A DNA stretch of 54,219 nucleotides from CAZVGZ01 sp964627605 (GTDB taxonomy: Bacteria > Latescibacterota > MWCZ01 > CAZVGZ01): positions 1 through 54,219 of the forward strand of contig CAZVGZ010000025.1 in assembly GCA_964627605.1 (NCBI GenBank), in the 5' to 3' direction. The position numbers were made by a program, and so were the translations under genes. This document shows positions 16,538 through 25,780 of this stretch, piece by piece (within the stretch, counting starts at the first letter, position 1; each line of letters opens with the position of its first letter). The notes below the pieces were generated by a model. The model was not told where the DNA came from. It saw only the letters and a list, made by a program, of their open reading frames with translations, and did no database searches.

Positions 16538-17284
16538 ATGAAAAGACCCTCTAGATTTCGTGCGCACAAAGCCGCTCGTGGACGATGGGTCGTGGCGCAC
16601 CGCGGCTGGTCTTCGGTCTATCCTGAGAACACGATGAGGGCGTTTAGCGAGGCGCTTGATCTTGGGGTGGATGCGTTGGAGCTGGATGTGCATCTGACCT
16701 CCGACGGCAAAGCGGTTGTCATTCACGACCGTCTGCTCGACCGCACCACTGACATGACCGGCGCAATTGTCGATATGTCGCTTAGTCAGATTCGTGCTGC
16801 GGATGCTGGTATCCGCAAAGGCGATGAGTTTGCTGGTGAAAGAGTGCCAACACTAAGGGAAGTGCTTGATCTGGCAAAAGACAGAGCGGCGGTGATGGTG
16901 GAGATGAAGCCTGCTGAAGAAGGGATTGTGAGTGCGGCTGCTGAGGATGTGGAGGCGACCGGGATGAGCGACCAGGCGATTTTGGCGTCGTTCCACAGCT
17001 CGCATTTTCGTGGATGCTCAGGGCGGGTGCCCAATGTCGAGCGGCTAAAACTCGGTGGTGACGACTCCAAAGAGTTTGAGCTGTCGAATGCGCATATTGC
17101 TGCCCCGTCGAAAGATGAGGTAAATGGTAAGCTGGTAAACGATCTTCATCGACAGAACATCGCGGTCTGGGTGTGGACTTTGGATGAGGATCAGGATATT
17201 GAGACCGGGCTGCGGTTAGGGGCTGATGGGATCATATCGAACCGTCCAGACAGGGTTCTGGAGATAATGAAAGGGCACCAATAG
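16538..17284 (+). CDS. Glycerophosphodiester phosphodiesterase
   Basis: A 248-residue GDPD-family TIM barrel that releases glycerol-3-phosphate from deacylated phospholipids. The signature VAHRGWSSVYPENT near residue 24 carries the catalytic His and Arg, ELDVHLTSDGKAVVIHD near 47-63 the metal Glu/Asp and second His, and MVEMKP and WVWTLDE lie further on as expected. There is no signal peptide, so it is probably cytoplasmic like UgpQ. It lies just after nth on the same strand and may be cotranscribed. Confidence 0.92.
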   Translation: MKRPSRFRAHKAARGRWVVAHRGWSSVYPENTMRAFSEALDLGVDALELDVHLTSDGKAVVIHDRLLDRTTDMTGAIVDMSLSQIRAADAGIRKGDEFAGERVPTLREVLDLAKDRAAVMVEMKPAEEGIVSAAAEDVEATGMSDQAILASFHSSHFRGCSGRVPNVERLKLGGDDSKEFELSNAHIAAPSKDEVNGKLVNDLHRQNIAVWVWTLDEDQDIETGLRLGADGIISNRPDRVLEIMKGHQ

Positions 17285-17390
17285 ACCGTGTCGTTGTTGA
17301 CGTTACCTGTCGCTGAGTATATCGTTCTAGTGGCGTTCGCAATCCGAACGTGCGATGTTTGAGACGGCGGATTATCTTCAAAGAACCCGA

Positions 17391-17933
17391 TCACCTGGAG
17401 TGCACCCCCTGGTCTGGACAGAAAGCGTATGAAGGTTGTAGTTTGCACGGCTTACCAGCCTCACTGGCCATCTTAGCAACCTCTAGCGCCCGCGTCAGCC
17501 CGCCAACGTAGCAGATGTCAGGCTGAACGATGTCCACAACGTCCATGGCAATCATCCGCCACCACTGAGTCAGGTCGTTATCCTGTTCGCCGCCTGCCAC
17601 GTCTATACCTAGTGCCGCCGTGGCCTCTTGGGTCCACTCAAGCTCCCAGTGAGGACACGGTTCCTCAAAATGGCCTCCGCCGCTGTCTTCGAGGATTTTG
17701 CCAACCTCAATCGCGCGTTTGGGGGTATAGCAGCTATTCCCGTCTACCAACAGTGCGGTGTCCTCCCCGATAGCCTTTCGCACCGTTGGAATCAGCTCTT
17801 CTGTTCGGACGCAGCAAAACGGCATCACACCGGACAGCGCCCTATACGAAGCAGATTCAACGACATCTGCTACTGCCACGCGCAAGCATTTTGACCACAA
17901 GGGAAACATGCGGTAAGCAGCGAATCCATGCAA
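17391..17933 (-). pseudogene. Fragment of a mandelate racemase/enolase-superfamily gene
   Basis: This open frame of 180 residues matches only the central barrel of an acid-sugar dehydratase or racemase, normally 370-420 residues. The three metal ligands are visible: Asp in LLVDGNSCY, Glu in FEEPCPHWE and Glu in AGGEQDND, followed by DIVQPDICYVGGLTRALEVA. The capping N-terminal domain is absent or unrecognisable upstream, and homology ends at EAGKPC, where the frame runs into unrelated sequence. It lies alone between converging and diverging genes with 105 and 204 gene-free bases on its sides. I read it as decayed. Confidence 0.8.
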
Positions 17934-18137
17934 TCGCTGCCGCGTGTCTTATTCACCGGTGTATCGCAACAGTGAAAAACCACCAATCCGCCGATCAGAA
18001 TCGTGCCGTGGAATCCTCTCTGTGGGGCATGAGGTTCCTGCCCGCTGGCTGGACGGCTATAATCTAGTTCACCCGTGTGTCCAGCTCGTCAGGCATGATT
18101 GGACCCGAACAGAAACCGAAAAAACAAGAAGGGCCAG

Positions 18138-19061
18138 ATGGTCCCATTGACTACCGACCTAATCTCCAGTGTTGACGAGATCAACCTTCGTGATTGGGTG
18201 TTTCATATCGCCAAAGACCCGATTCCGTGCAGAACCATGAACTACACCCAACCTGGCGCGGCGATTCCAACTCTTTACGAAGCTGATGATTTCCTGGCTG
18301 GGCAACTTTCGAGGTGGGGATACGTCACCGAGCGTGAGCCGTGTCAGGTGCAACCGTTCAGACGCGACGAAAACAAGCCGATACACCACCAGTACAGCGC
18401 ACCTCACCAGGACGACCCCTGGTACACCGCCTATAACCTCTACGCCACGCGAACCGGAAGCGAGCTCCCTAATGACGTGATTATTCTCATCTCGCACAAA
18501 GACTCTCAAAGCTGGATCACATGCGCTCCAGGCGCGATGGATAACGGTGTCGGTACAGTCGCCAATCTCGAACTGGCTCGCGTGCTTTCTCAATACGATC
18601 CGCGCCGCACTATCTGGCATGTCTGGTGCAACGAGGAACACACCCCGTGGTCCAGCGAGATGACAGCCAAAAGGGTTGTCGAGTCCGGTCTTAACCTCCA
18701 CGCGGCGATCAACATCGACAGCTTTGGCGGCAAAGACGATTCAAAGCGCGACCGGATGGTAAATGTCACCGGATATATTACCGCAGAAGGTGAGAGGATT
18801 GCTGACCTTCAGGCTGAACTAAACGAACGATTTGACATCGGGCTTGAGCAGACCAAGTTTAGACGGGAATTCGCCAACGACGACGACGGGTCGTTCATCA
18901 AAGCCGGACTGCCAGCAGCAGCAGTAATGGTGGGTTCGTTTCCCTATGATGATCCGAACTATCATCTCCTCTCGGATGTCCCAGAGGCGATAGATTTCTC
19001 GAACGTCCGGCTCTCAACCCAACTGGCGCTGGCAACAGTGCTTGAGCTCGACGCAGAGTGA
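18138..19061 (+). CDS. M28-family metallopeptidase
   Basis: A zinc aminopeptidase-type protein of 307 residues from ATG 18138 (GAAGGG upstream). The two-zinc site is readable: His and Asp in ISHKDS, the bridging Asp in GAMDNGVGTVANLELARVL, the general base Glu pair in CNEEHTPWSSE, Asp in NIDSFGG and the last His in NYHLLSDV. There is no signal peptide, unlike many secreted M28 enzymes, so an intracellular peptidase or amidase is likely. The substrate is not predictable. It is followed by nadC on the same strand after 148 bases. Confidence 0.88.
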   Translation: MVPLTTDLISSVDEINLRDWVFHIAKDPIPCRTMNYTQPGAAIPTLYEADDFLAGQLSRWGYVTEREPCQVQPFRRDENKPIHHQYSAPHQDDPWYTAYNLYATRTGSELPNDVIILISHKDSQSWITCAPGAMDNGVGTVANLELARVLSQYDPRRTIWHVWCNEEHTPWSSEMTAKRVVESGLNLHAAINIDSFGGKDDSKRDRMVNVTGYITAEGERIADLQAELNERFDIGLEQTKFRREFANDDDGSFIKAGLPAAAVMVGSFPYDDPNYHLLSDVPEAIDFSNVRLSTQLALATVLELDAE

Positions 19062-19209
19062 GATTTTCGAATTCTGACCGAGTTTGTGCCGATAATCTCG
19101 ACGAAAACGACCACACTTTGCAGTTTTTGGTTTATTCTCCACGCCTGGCGATCAGACCGCAAGACCAAGTCTTTTGACCGTCCAAGGCCGACTACAGTGA
19201 GATCAAAAA

Positions 19210-20107
19210 ATGTTTGAACCAGACAACAACAGCGCACAAAGCGTTCCTGGAAGCAATGCCACCCAACGCCTTATAGAGATGGCGCTTTTGGAAGACATTG
19301 GCGACGGCGATATTACCAGCGAGGCGACTCTCAAGCAGAACGCGATGGTTAGCGCTGTAATCGTTGCGAAAGCGACCGGTGTCATCGCAGGAATCGATGT
19401 AGCACGAGCGGTATTCCAAGAACTCGATCCTCAGATCGAGTTCGATCTCCTGATGACCGACGGCCAGCAAGTCGAGCCGGGTGAACGGTTGATATTGATC
19501 GAAGGCACCGCCCGCACGGTGATGACCGCCGAGAGAACCGCGCTCAACTTCTTAGGCCGCCTCAGCGGTATAGCCACCGCCACCAGCAGGTATGTCAAAG
19601 CAGTTGAGAGCACCGCCGCCAGGATATTGGACACTCGAAAAACAACTCCAGGCTTGCGAGCGCTGGAGAAATACGCTGTCGCTGTTGGCGGCGGAACAAA
19701 CCATCGCGCAGGCCTCTATGACATGGTTCTTATTAAGGAAAATCACATCCGCGCAGCCGGCAGTATCTCTTTGGCGGTAGAATCAACGAGAGCACTGACA
19801 AAGGAGCGCGGGTCCCCATCTGTGGCAGTGGAAGTAGAAGCGGCGACCATGGATGATGTCGATCAAGCCATTGATGCCAAATGCGACCGCATCATGCTCG
19901 ACAATATGTCGCCAAAGGAGATGATTTCGGCGGTGGAGTTCATCCGCGGAAAGGACGAAACCGTGGAGATCGAGGCGTCTGGCAACATAACGCTTGAGAA
20001 TGTGCTGGAAGTCGCTCAAACGGGCGTGGATCTCANNNNNNNNNNGTGCCATCACCCATTCAGCTCCGGCGATGGACCTCTCAATGTTGGTGACAGACAA
20101 GGATTGA
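19210..20107 (+). CDS. nadC: Nicotinate-nucleotide pyrophosphorylase, split by an assembly gap
   Basis: NadC makes nicotinate mononucleotide from quinolinate and PRPP in NAD synthesis. The family regions are clear: ALLEDIGDGDITSEA, ERTALNFLGRLSGIAT, DTRKTTPGLRALEKYAV, GGGTNHRAGLYDMVLIKENH and IEASGNITLENV. Ten N at 20036-20045 interrupt it near the end. After the gap the frame that gives GAITHSAPAMDLSMLVTDKD with TGA at 20105-20107 is the expected ending. Restoring the usual LISVGAI junction needs 9 missing bases, so the 10-N placeholder creates an artificial frameshift. The gene itself is probably intact, about 298 residues. Confidence 0.94.
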
Positions 20108-20137
20108 CATTTCCGAACTACCAGAGGACCAAACAAA

Positions 20138-20941
20138 GTGCCAACAACCTCCCCTTCTGATTTAAACCCGACACGTCTGGCCCAAAAACTTCCACCCGGT
20201 AATTTTGGGCATCCGCTGCACTTTTATGAGAGTTGCGAGTCCACCAACAAGATCGCCAGCGAGCTTGCCCGTTCGGGATGCGATCATGGAACAACTGTTC
20301 TGGCTGACGAACAGACCGCCGGACGCGGGCGCAGAGGGTCGGCATGGCACTCTACAGCGGGCCTTGGGCTCTGGCTGAGCGTAGTAATCGACCTGCCTGA
20401 CCAAGTGGACAACCTGCCGCTGACCGCCGCGTGCGCAGTTGCATCGGCGATTGGTCGCCTGACGAGCATCGCGCCCAAAATAAAATGGCCGAATGATCTC
20501 TTGTTCGGCGACCGGAAAGTCTCAGGTGTCATGGGGGAGATGGCAGGAGATCGGGCGGTGCTTGGGATCGGCATCAACGTAAACCACTCGCCTTACGATT
20601 TCCCAGACGAAATCCAACACACAGCAACGTCGATTGCGATATCCACCGACAGCAAACTTGATAGAACAGAACTTCTTCTCTGCTTACTCGCCGAACTGAA
20701 CGACCGGCTCGTGGTATGCCGGTCGGGCAACTCTGAGAAACTGCTGGAAGAATGGACATCTCGGTCATGCGTCCTGGGACGAAGCGTTGTCGTGGAGGAG
20801 GAGAGTGACAAGCAAACAGAAACCGTTGAGGGCACCGCTACCGCGATCACTGCAACAGGATCGCTGATAGTCGATACCGCCCAAGGGCTGAAGGAAGTAA
20901 TAACAGGGCATCTGCGAACGCAAGACGCTCAACAGCGTTAA
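20138..20941 (+). CDS. birA: Biotin--[acetyl-CoA-carboxylase] ligase, class I
   Basis: BirA activates biotin with ATP and attaches it to the carboxyl carrier protein. The ATP/biotin loop AGRGRRGSAW is at 61-70 and KWPNDL at about 116-121, followed by KVSGVMGEM and VLGIGINVN. At 267 residues it lacks the N-terminal DNA-binding domain, so it should not repress transcription itself. A small C-terminal SH3-like part is present (TAITATGSLIVDT). GTG start with GAGGA upstream; it lies 30 bases after nadC, likely the same transcript, so both are cofactor genes. Confidence 0.94.
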   Translation: MPTTSPSDLNPTRLAQKLPPGNFGHPLHFYESCESTNKIASELARSGCDHGTTVLADEQTAGRGRRGSAWHSTAGLGLWLSVVIDLPDQVDNLPLTAACAVASAIGRLTSIAPKIKWPNDLLFGDRKVSGVMGEMAGDRAVLGIGINVNHSPYDFPDEIQHTATSIAISTDSKLDRTELLLCLLAELNDRLVVCRSGNSEKLLEEWTSRSCVLGRSVVVEEESDKQTETVEGTATAITATGSLIVDTAQGLKEVITGHLRTQDAQQR

Positions 20942-21074
20942 ACATGACGTGTCCCAACATTTCTCAGACACCCTCCAAAAATGGTTGCGCCACCCGACCC
21001 TATCGCCAGACAGCCATCGGCCTTCCATTCTCTAAGATGCTTATTTGGCGCGTAAATATCTGTGCTCTGAATCA

Positions 21075-21100
21075 CGCCGCTTATGTCGGCGCGTTTTTTT
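21075..21100 (+). terminator. Rho-independent terminator
   Basis: The stem CGCCG (21075-21079) pairs with CGGCG (21087-21091) around a seven-base loop and is followed after CG by seven T (21094-21100). It lies 134 bases after birA and just before the lexA promoter. The 21-kb intergenic stretch otherwise shows no gene. Confidence 0.75.
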
Positions 21101-21111
21101 CCGTCATCCCC

Positions 21112-21140
21112 TTGACACCCACCACCTACACCGCTAACTT
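21112..21140 (+). promoter_or_regulatory. Probable lexA promoter
   Basis: TTGACA at 21112-21117, 17 bases, then TAACTT at 21135-21140. The -35 box is perfect and the -10 is weaker, as expected for a regulated promoter. It lies 70 bases before the lexA start. Confidence 0.6.
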
Positions 21141-21152
21141 GCGGACAGAACG

Positions 21153-21168
21153 TTGCGGGTATACGCAA
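21153..21168 (+). promoter_or_regulatory. Candidate LexA operator
   Basis: A perfect inverted repeat, TTGCG then six bases then CGCAA, lies just downstream of the lexA -10 box. TTGCGG also occurs 14 bases earlier (21139), overlapping the -10. Autoregulation is general for LexA; the assignment of this palindrome is inference. It differs from the E. coli (CTG..CAG) and Bacillus (GAAC..GTTC) boxes. Confidence 0.45.
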
Positions 21169-21209
21169 GGCGCCCCGCATCTGGATCTTCTCATATTAGG
21201 AGAATTCCC

Positions 21210-21860
21210 GTGAACGCCACACTTACAAAAATCCAGCAGCGGATTCTTCAGTTCATCGCCGATTTCAGTAAAGATGAAGGCCGATCGCCCACCGGCACCG
21301 AGGTGCAGCAGCATTTCAACTACTCGCACCACAGCACCGCCAGGCAGCACCTCCAGGCGCTCGCCCGCAAGAACTTTATAGAACTTGCCAGGGGCGGATA
21401 CGGCGTGCCATATCACATCAAGCTCAAAGAGCTCGCTTATAGTTTTATTGAAACACCGAGGCTAGCCGTGTTGGGGACAATTATGGCAGGTTCGCCTGAT
21501 CTGGCGGTGGAAGAGCCCGACGCATGGGTTGAGCGGCTCGACGACCTGCTTCCAGCGCGACCTGGCGATTTTCTACTGAAAGTCAAAGGCGACTCGATGA
21601 TCGGCGAGGGCATTCTCCCAGGCGACCTGGTACTGGTCCATCCTCAACCGGAAGTAACATCCGGCGCCATCGCCGCAGTGCTCGTGAGCAACTCTGAAGC
21701 AACGCTCAAACGGGTCTACCCACATACCAACGCGCAGGTACGGTTGGTGGCGGCCAACCCGACTATCGGCGATATGATCTTTCCCGCCGACGACGTGAAT
21801 ATTATCGGTGCTTACGTGGGTCTCGTACGAACACAGCCGGGACGAGCCAGACCGCTCTAG
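21210..21860 (+). CDS. lexA: LexA repressor
   Basis: The SOS repressor, 216 residues. The N-terminal winged-helix part includes LTKIQQRILQFIADF and SPTGTEVQQHFNYSHHSTARQHLQ. The self-cleavage bond is Ala93-Gly94 in GTIMAGSP, with the catalytic Ser129 in GDSMIGEGILPGD and Lys167 in EATLKRVY, so cleavage should work on RecA activation. GTG 21210 with TAGGAG upstream is chosen over a longer in-frame start that would run through the operator palindrome. It has its own promoter and stands alone. Confidence 0.95.
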   Translation: MNATLTKIQQRILQFIADFSKDEGRSPTGTEVQQHFNYSHHSTARQHLQALARKNFIELARGGYGVPYHIKLKELAYSFIETPRLAVLGTIMAGSPDLAVEEPDAWVERLDDLLPARPGDFLLKVKGDSMIGEGILPGDLVLVHPQPEVTSGAIAAVLVSNSEATLKRVYPHTNAQVRLVAANPTIGDMIFPADDVNIIGAYVGLVRTQPGRARPL

Positions 21861-22016
21861 GAAGTAGTGGGAGAGAATCAGACGCAAAATCGGCGTCAGG
21901 GGTTGAGCGGATTCTGGTCTTCATGGACTCGGCCCTATCCGCTGCTTTGTAGGGCAGAGGTCGGTTGATATCTCTAGGAGGCCGATGGAGTGGACGCGAT
22001 AGCGGCCAATAGCGGC

Positions 22017-22763
22017 TCAGACCGCTGACCAACCTCCGTCAACATGGACCACTGAGCCGGTCATGTACGACGCCTGATCCGACAGCAGGAAGGCCGCAAC
22101 ATTGGCTACCTCCTGGGGCCTGCCTGAGCGCCCCAGAAACGTCTTGTACTCCATCAGTGATCGCAACTTGTCTGACATCTTCTCGGGCGGGTTGTCGTTC
22201 ACATCGCCTGGGCAAATGACGTTTGCACGGATCATAGGCCCATGGTCCCGGGCAATCGCTCTGGTGAGTTGAATCAGCCCGCCTTTGGCTGCGGTGTAGG
22301 CCGGGGTGCCACTGAGCGATCCAGTTCCTGCGACTGAAGAGATGGTGACAATAGCGCCTCCGCCCTTGGCCTCCATTCGCGGGATCGCGTGTTTGGCCAG
22401 GAAATATGCACCGCTCAGACACACTGCGATAGTCTTGTCCCATATCGGCCTCTCCATCGTCGTCACAGTGCCACCCTTGGACCAGTACGGGTTGAAATCC
22501 AGCAGATCGACCCCGCCATACTCTTGTTCCGCCAGATCAATGAGACCAGCGACCTCAATCTCATCAGAGACATCGCAATGCTGGTAGACCGCACTGTTCC
22601 CGCCGCTGCGAATCCCTTCCACCACAGTGCTACCCTTGTCGTCGTCAATGTCACTGACAACCACATTGGCACCCTTTAACGCAAAAAGTTCAGCAGACGC
22701 TCTGCCGATACCACTTGCTCCACCTGCGACGACAACTATCCTGTCTTGGAGCATCCGGTCCAA
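22017..22763 (-). CDS. SDR-family oxidoreductase
   Basis: A classical short-chain dehydrogenase of 248 residues. The cofactor motif GGASGIGRASAELF is near the N-terminus, the catalytic Ser in TISSVAGTG, and the Tyr-Lys pair in TPAYTAAKGG. The C-terminal DGGW is also typical. An Asp in VSDIDDDK after strand 2 favours NAD(H). It begins four bases after the creatininase-like gene ends, so the pair forms an operon. The substrate is unknown. Confidence 0.92.
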   Translation of the reverse strand: MDRMLQDRIVVVAGGASGIGRASAELFALKGANVVVSDIDDDKGSTVVEGIRSGGNSAVYQHCDVSDEIEVAGLIDLAEQEYGGVDLLDFNPYWSKGGTVTTMERPIWDKTIAVCLSGAYFLAKHAIPRMEAKGGGAIVTISSVAGTGSLSGTPAYTAAKGGLIQLTRAIARDHGPMIRANVICPGDVNDNPPEKMSDKLRSLMEYKTFLGRSGRPQEVANVAAFLLSDQASYMTGSVVHVDGGWSAV

Positions 22764-22767
22764 CTGC

Positions 22768-23604
22768 TCAACCCCTGCCAGGCCCAGTTCCCATGTCGTT
22801 CGGCCCCAGGTCCGGCATCGTCTGCCAGGTTAACCATGTCTTTATGAATTCTGAGACCTCGTCCACCACCAGGTCGATTATCCGCTCACCCTTCTCCGCC
22901 GTCGCCGCCTCCGGTTTGCCCAAGCCACCGGTGTTTGAACGCCGGTGAAACGCTGTGCTGGCATCCACCCGGCTTGATCTCGCAGCGCTGGGTACCAGGT
23001 ATTCGTTATCAAAACTGGAAACCTGCGTCTTGGCGCGATCCATGCGCACAAGATCGTGCTTGGCCGAGAGCATCATCGAGGTCTCAAACTCACAGGCGTG
23101 TGTTACCCGGTCGGTCTCAAAACCTTCAAGCGCAGCGAATTTATCCGCATTCATCAGCCAGTATGTACTCTGCATCACCCACGCTAGCGGCTTGTCGCGG
23201 CGAGCCCACGCCAGTTCGTTGAGCATGACCTGCATCGGCGTAATATTGCCGCCGTGTCCGTTCAGCAGCAGCACTCTTGTGTTGTGGCCTTCGTGGCACA
23301 CTGCGCTGTCGAGCACACATTCCACCATCTCCCGGACGACCTGCATATAGAGGGTCTCTGGGAGACTGATTGTGCCTGGAAACGCCCGATGGTGATGGGA
23401 CGCTCCCACCCACAGAGTCGGCATCAGCCAAACTTTTGAAGGCATCGCCGCCTCCAACTTTTTGGCAATGTGAGTGATTATGTACGTATCGGTCAGCACA
23501 GGAAGGTGAAGGCCGTGCTGCTCGCATGACGCCAAAGGCAGCACCACCACGCTCTCTTCAGGTACCGCTGTCAAGTCTACCCAGGTCTGATCTGCCCAGA
23601 TCAC
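22768..23604 (-). CDS. Creatininase-family amidohydrolase
   Basis: A 278-residue member of the creatininase/MftE-type metal amidohydrolase family. The metal motifs are CEQHGLHLPVLTDT (Glu, His, Asp) and LNGHGGN (His), with ACEFETSMML providing a later Glu. Members cleave cyclic amides such as creatinine or formamidopyrimidine intermediates, or trim mycofactocin precursor peptides; none of these partners is present, so the substrate is open. It is the first gene of a two-gene operon with the SDR. A second, frameshifted family member lies at 41627. Confidence 0.88.
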   Translation of the reverse strand: MIWADQTWVDLTAVPEESVVVLPLASCEQHGLHLPVLTDTYIITHIAKKLEAAMPSKVWLMPTLWVGASHHHRAFPGTISLPETLYMQVVREMVECVLDSAVCHEGHNTRVLLLNGHGGNITPMQVMLNELAWARRDKPLAWVMQSTYWLMNADKFAALEGFETDRVTHACEFETSMMLSAKHDLVRMDRAKTQVSSFDNEYLVPSAARSSRVDASTAFHRRSNTGGLGKPEAATAEKGERIIDLVVDEVSEFIKTWLTWQTMPDLGPNDMGTGPGRG

Positions 23605-23932
23605 AACAACTCCTTTATGATTGGGTCTATATTCTTAGCACCGGTGATGTATGAATACCGGAACGCGGAGATAGTCCAAACAATCGGACGGTCCACAGGC
23701 TAACACAATCAAAGTCGCGTGGAATAATATAGGGCATATGGTGGCCTAAAAAACCGACCACTCCCGTTCTACCCACAACCCCTACCTATCAAAACTTCTG
23801 ATAACCCTGTCCAGCGGATCACAAGGAAAGACCGCACAGCCCACACCTTACTCGGTGGACTGTGCGGTATCAAAAAAACTCCCAAGAAGCGTCGCCGACG
23901 TTGAGGCTCATATCTCGGGATGACCTATATGA
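23605..23932. other. Gene-free stretch with one terminator hairpin
   Basis: The only clear element is a hairpin at 23831-23868: nine pairs (23831-23839 with 23860-23868) and, after a bulge on each side, four more. On the minus strand it is followed by CTTTCCTT, so it probably terminates rpsU. The remainder must hold the promoter of the creatininase operon, but I see no convincing boxes. Confidence 0.55.
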
Positions 23933-24160
23933 TTAACGTGAGCGGTGTTTGCCTTTGTCGGTATCGTGCTCTTCCTGACGGGAGAGTTTCAGCATCTTAC
24001 GTCTGGCAGAGTTTTCTTTGCGTTTGCGCTGCTCGCTTGGTTTCTCGTAGTACTGATGTCGCCTAATATCCGACATAATACCAGCCTTTTCGCAGGCTTT
24101 CTTGAATCGGCGCAGCGTTTTCTCAAACGGCTCTTTCTCGCGAACAATGACACCTGGCAT
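23933..24160 (-). CDS. rpsU: Ribosomal protein S21
   Basis: A small-subunit protein of 75 residues needed for initiation. The start VIVREKEPFEKTLRRFKK and the basic middle RRHQYYEKPSEQRKRKE are diagnostic. The tail (SRQEEHDTDKGKHRSR) is a little longer than in the 58-70 residue family average. GAGAGGTGGTG lies upstream of the ATG. The gene stands alone, with a hairpin 65 bases after its stop. Confidence 0.95.
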   Translation of the reverse strand: MPGVIVREKEPFEKTLRRFKKACEKAGIMSDIRRHQYYEKPSEQRKRKENSARRKMLKLSRQEEHDTDKGKHRSR

Positions 24161-24382
24161 TAAAGCTTCACCACCTCTCAGGCCTTATGTGTTTCGCCGT
24201 TTCAGGCTCTGCTTGGAACTTCGCAGAGGCTGGACGGACCGTAGATAAGCGAAGAATATACCTTAGATCGAGTGTCAGGGCAACTCGTCAGCCTGATGGC
24301 ACCAGAAAAATTTGCCCAGACAACGTGTACAGCGTACCATTCATAGTGGGTGCCAAACTGTGCCTTTGATGAGGAGGTAGAG

Positions 24383-25655
24383 ATGTGGAACCAGACGATT
24401 AGTCGATCAACCACAGTGCTGCTGTCTGTCGCAGGAGTTATCAGCGCCGTTCTCTGGACAGGTTGCGGAGCGCTGCTGCAAAGCGCAGGCGAACTTGAAC
24501 CAACGCAATTTCGTGCTCTAAAACCCACTGAGAAACAGCTGGTAACCGCGAGCAACCATTTTGCGTTTGATCTGCTAGAAAAGCTTCACCAAGAGAAACC
24601 CGCCGAAAATCTTTTTATCTCGCCTTTGAGCGCATCAATGGCGCTGGGAATGATCTTCAACGGCGCGAATACGACGACCTTCGACGCCATGAGCCAAACC
24701 CTGTCGCTGGGTGAACTCTCGCAGGAGCAGATTAACGACTCCTACCGCAGCCTTATTGACCTGTTCGCTGGACTTGACCCCAAAGCGACATTCCAGATTG
24801 CCAACTCAATTTGGTACCGCCAAAGTTTTCCGTTCGAACAGGATTTCATGAGCCGCTGTCGCCAGTTCTTTGACGCGGAGATCGACGGCCTGAATTTCGA
24901 CGATCCAGCCTCAGTGGACGTGATAAATGGCTGGGTGGACGCCAAAACCAATCAGAAAATCCCTGAAATCATCAAAAAGATCAATCCACTGGACGTGGAT
25001 GTTCCTCATCAACGCCATCTACTTCAACGGTTCCTGGCAGCTCGCATTTGATCCTGACGACACCCAGGATGCCTCGTTTCATCTGGCAGACGGCGACGAA
25101 TCCATCGTCAAAATGATGATGATGACAGAGGACTCACTCAGATACCACGAGACAGAAACCTATCAGGCGGTCGATCTGCTATACGGTGACGGAACTTTCT
25201 CAATGGCTGTGGTACTGCCCAAAGGCGACGCCACCCCAGCCAGCTTTATTGAACTGCTGGACTCTGAGATGTGGAATCAGTGGACATCCGACTTTCAGGT
25301 TCAGAAGATCGGCCTTCGCTTACCCAAATTCAAAATCGAGTGGGAGAGTAGTCTGGTAGACGCCTTGAGCAGCCTGGGAATGGGTGTAGCGTTCGATTCT
25401 GACTTGGCGGACTTTTCAAGATTGTCTGCGGAGCAGCTGTATATTAGCGGGGTTACGCAGAAGACGTTCGTGGATGTCCATGAAAAGGGCACTGAAGCTG
25501 CAGCGGTCACAGTAGTGACAATGGCCATGACCTCCGTTGGGCCGTCATACCCCATCATGCGCGTAGACCGACCATTCCTGTTTGCCATTCGAGAGCGGTC
25601 GTCAGGAGCATTGCTGTTTGTCGGAAAGATGATGGACCCGGCGGCGGCCCCGTAG
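24383..25655 (+). pseudogene. Serpin (serine protease inhibitor) with a one-base frameshift
   Basis: A secreted-type serpin of about 423 residues if repaired. The N-terminus has a hydrophobic segment ending in LWTGCG, suggesting a lipoprotein. Conserved blocks NLFISPLSASMALGMIFNGA, FQIANSIWY, LINAIYFNGSW, LRLPKFKIEW and DRPFLFAIRE are all present. Translation leaves frame near 24997: one extra G in GACGTGGATG separates INPLDV from MFLINAIYF. The hinge EKGTEAAAV before the reactive loop has the small residues needed for loop insertion, so the ancestor was an inhibitor; counting from the hinge puts P1-P1' near Thr-Ser in AMTS. GAGGAGGT precedes the ATG. Sequencing error or decay are both possible. 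Confidence 0.92.
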
Positions 25656-25780
25656 TTCGGCTCGCGAGTATGTCAACTGCGACCTAACAACCGGCTGGAA
25701 CCTTGCCCTTAGCAGGTAAATTGGCGTCCTTCGTGTCTCTGATCATGCGCCAAACAACACAGACCACGAAGGAGAAACAG

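Noticed and set aside
20036..20107. Frameshifted end of nadC as a real mutation
   Set aside because: The shift lies exactly at the N run and disappears with a nine-base gap.
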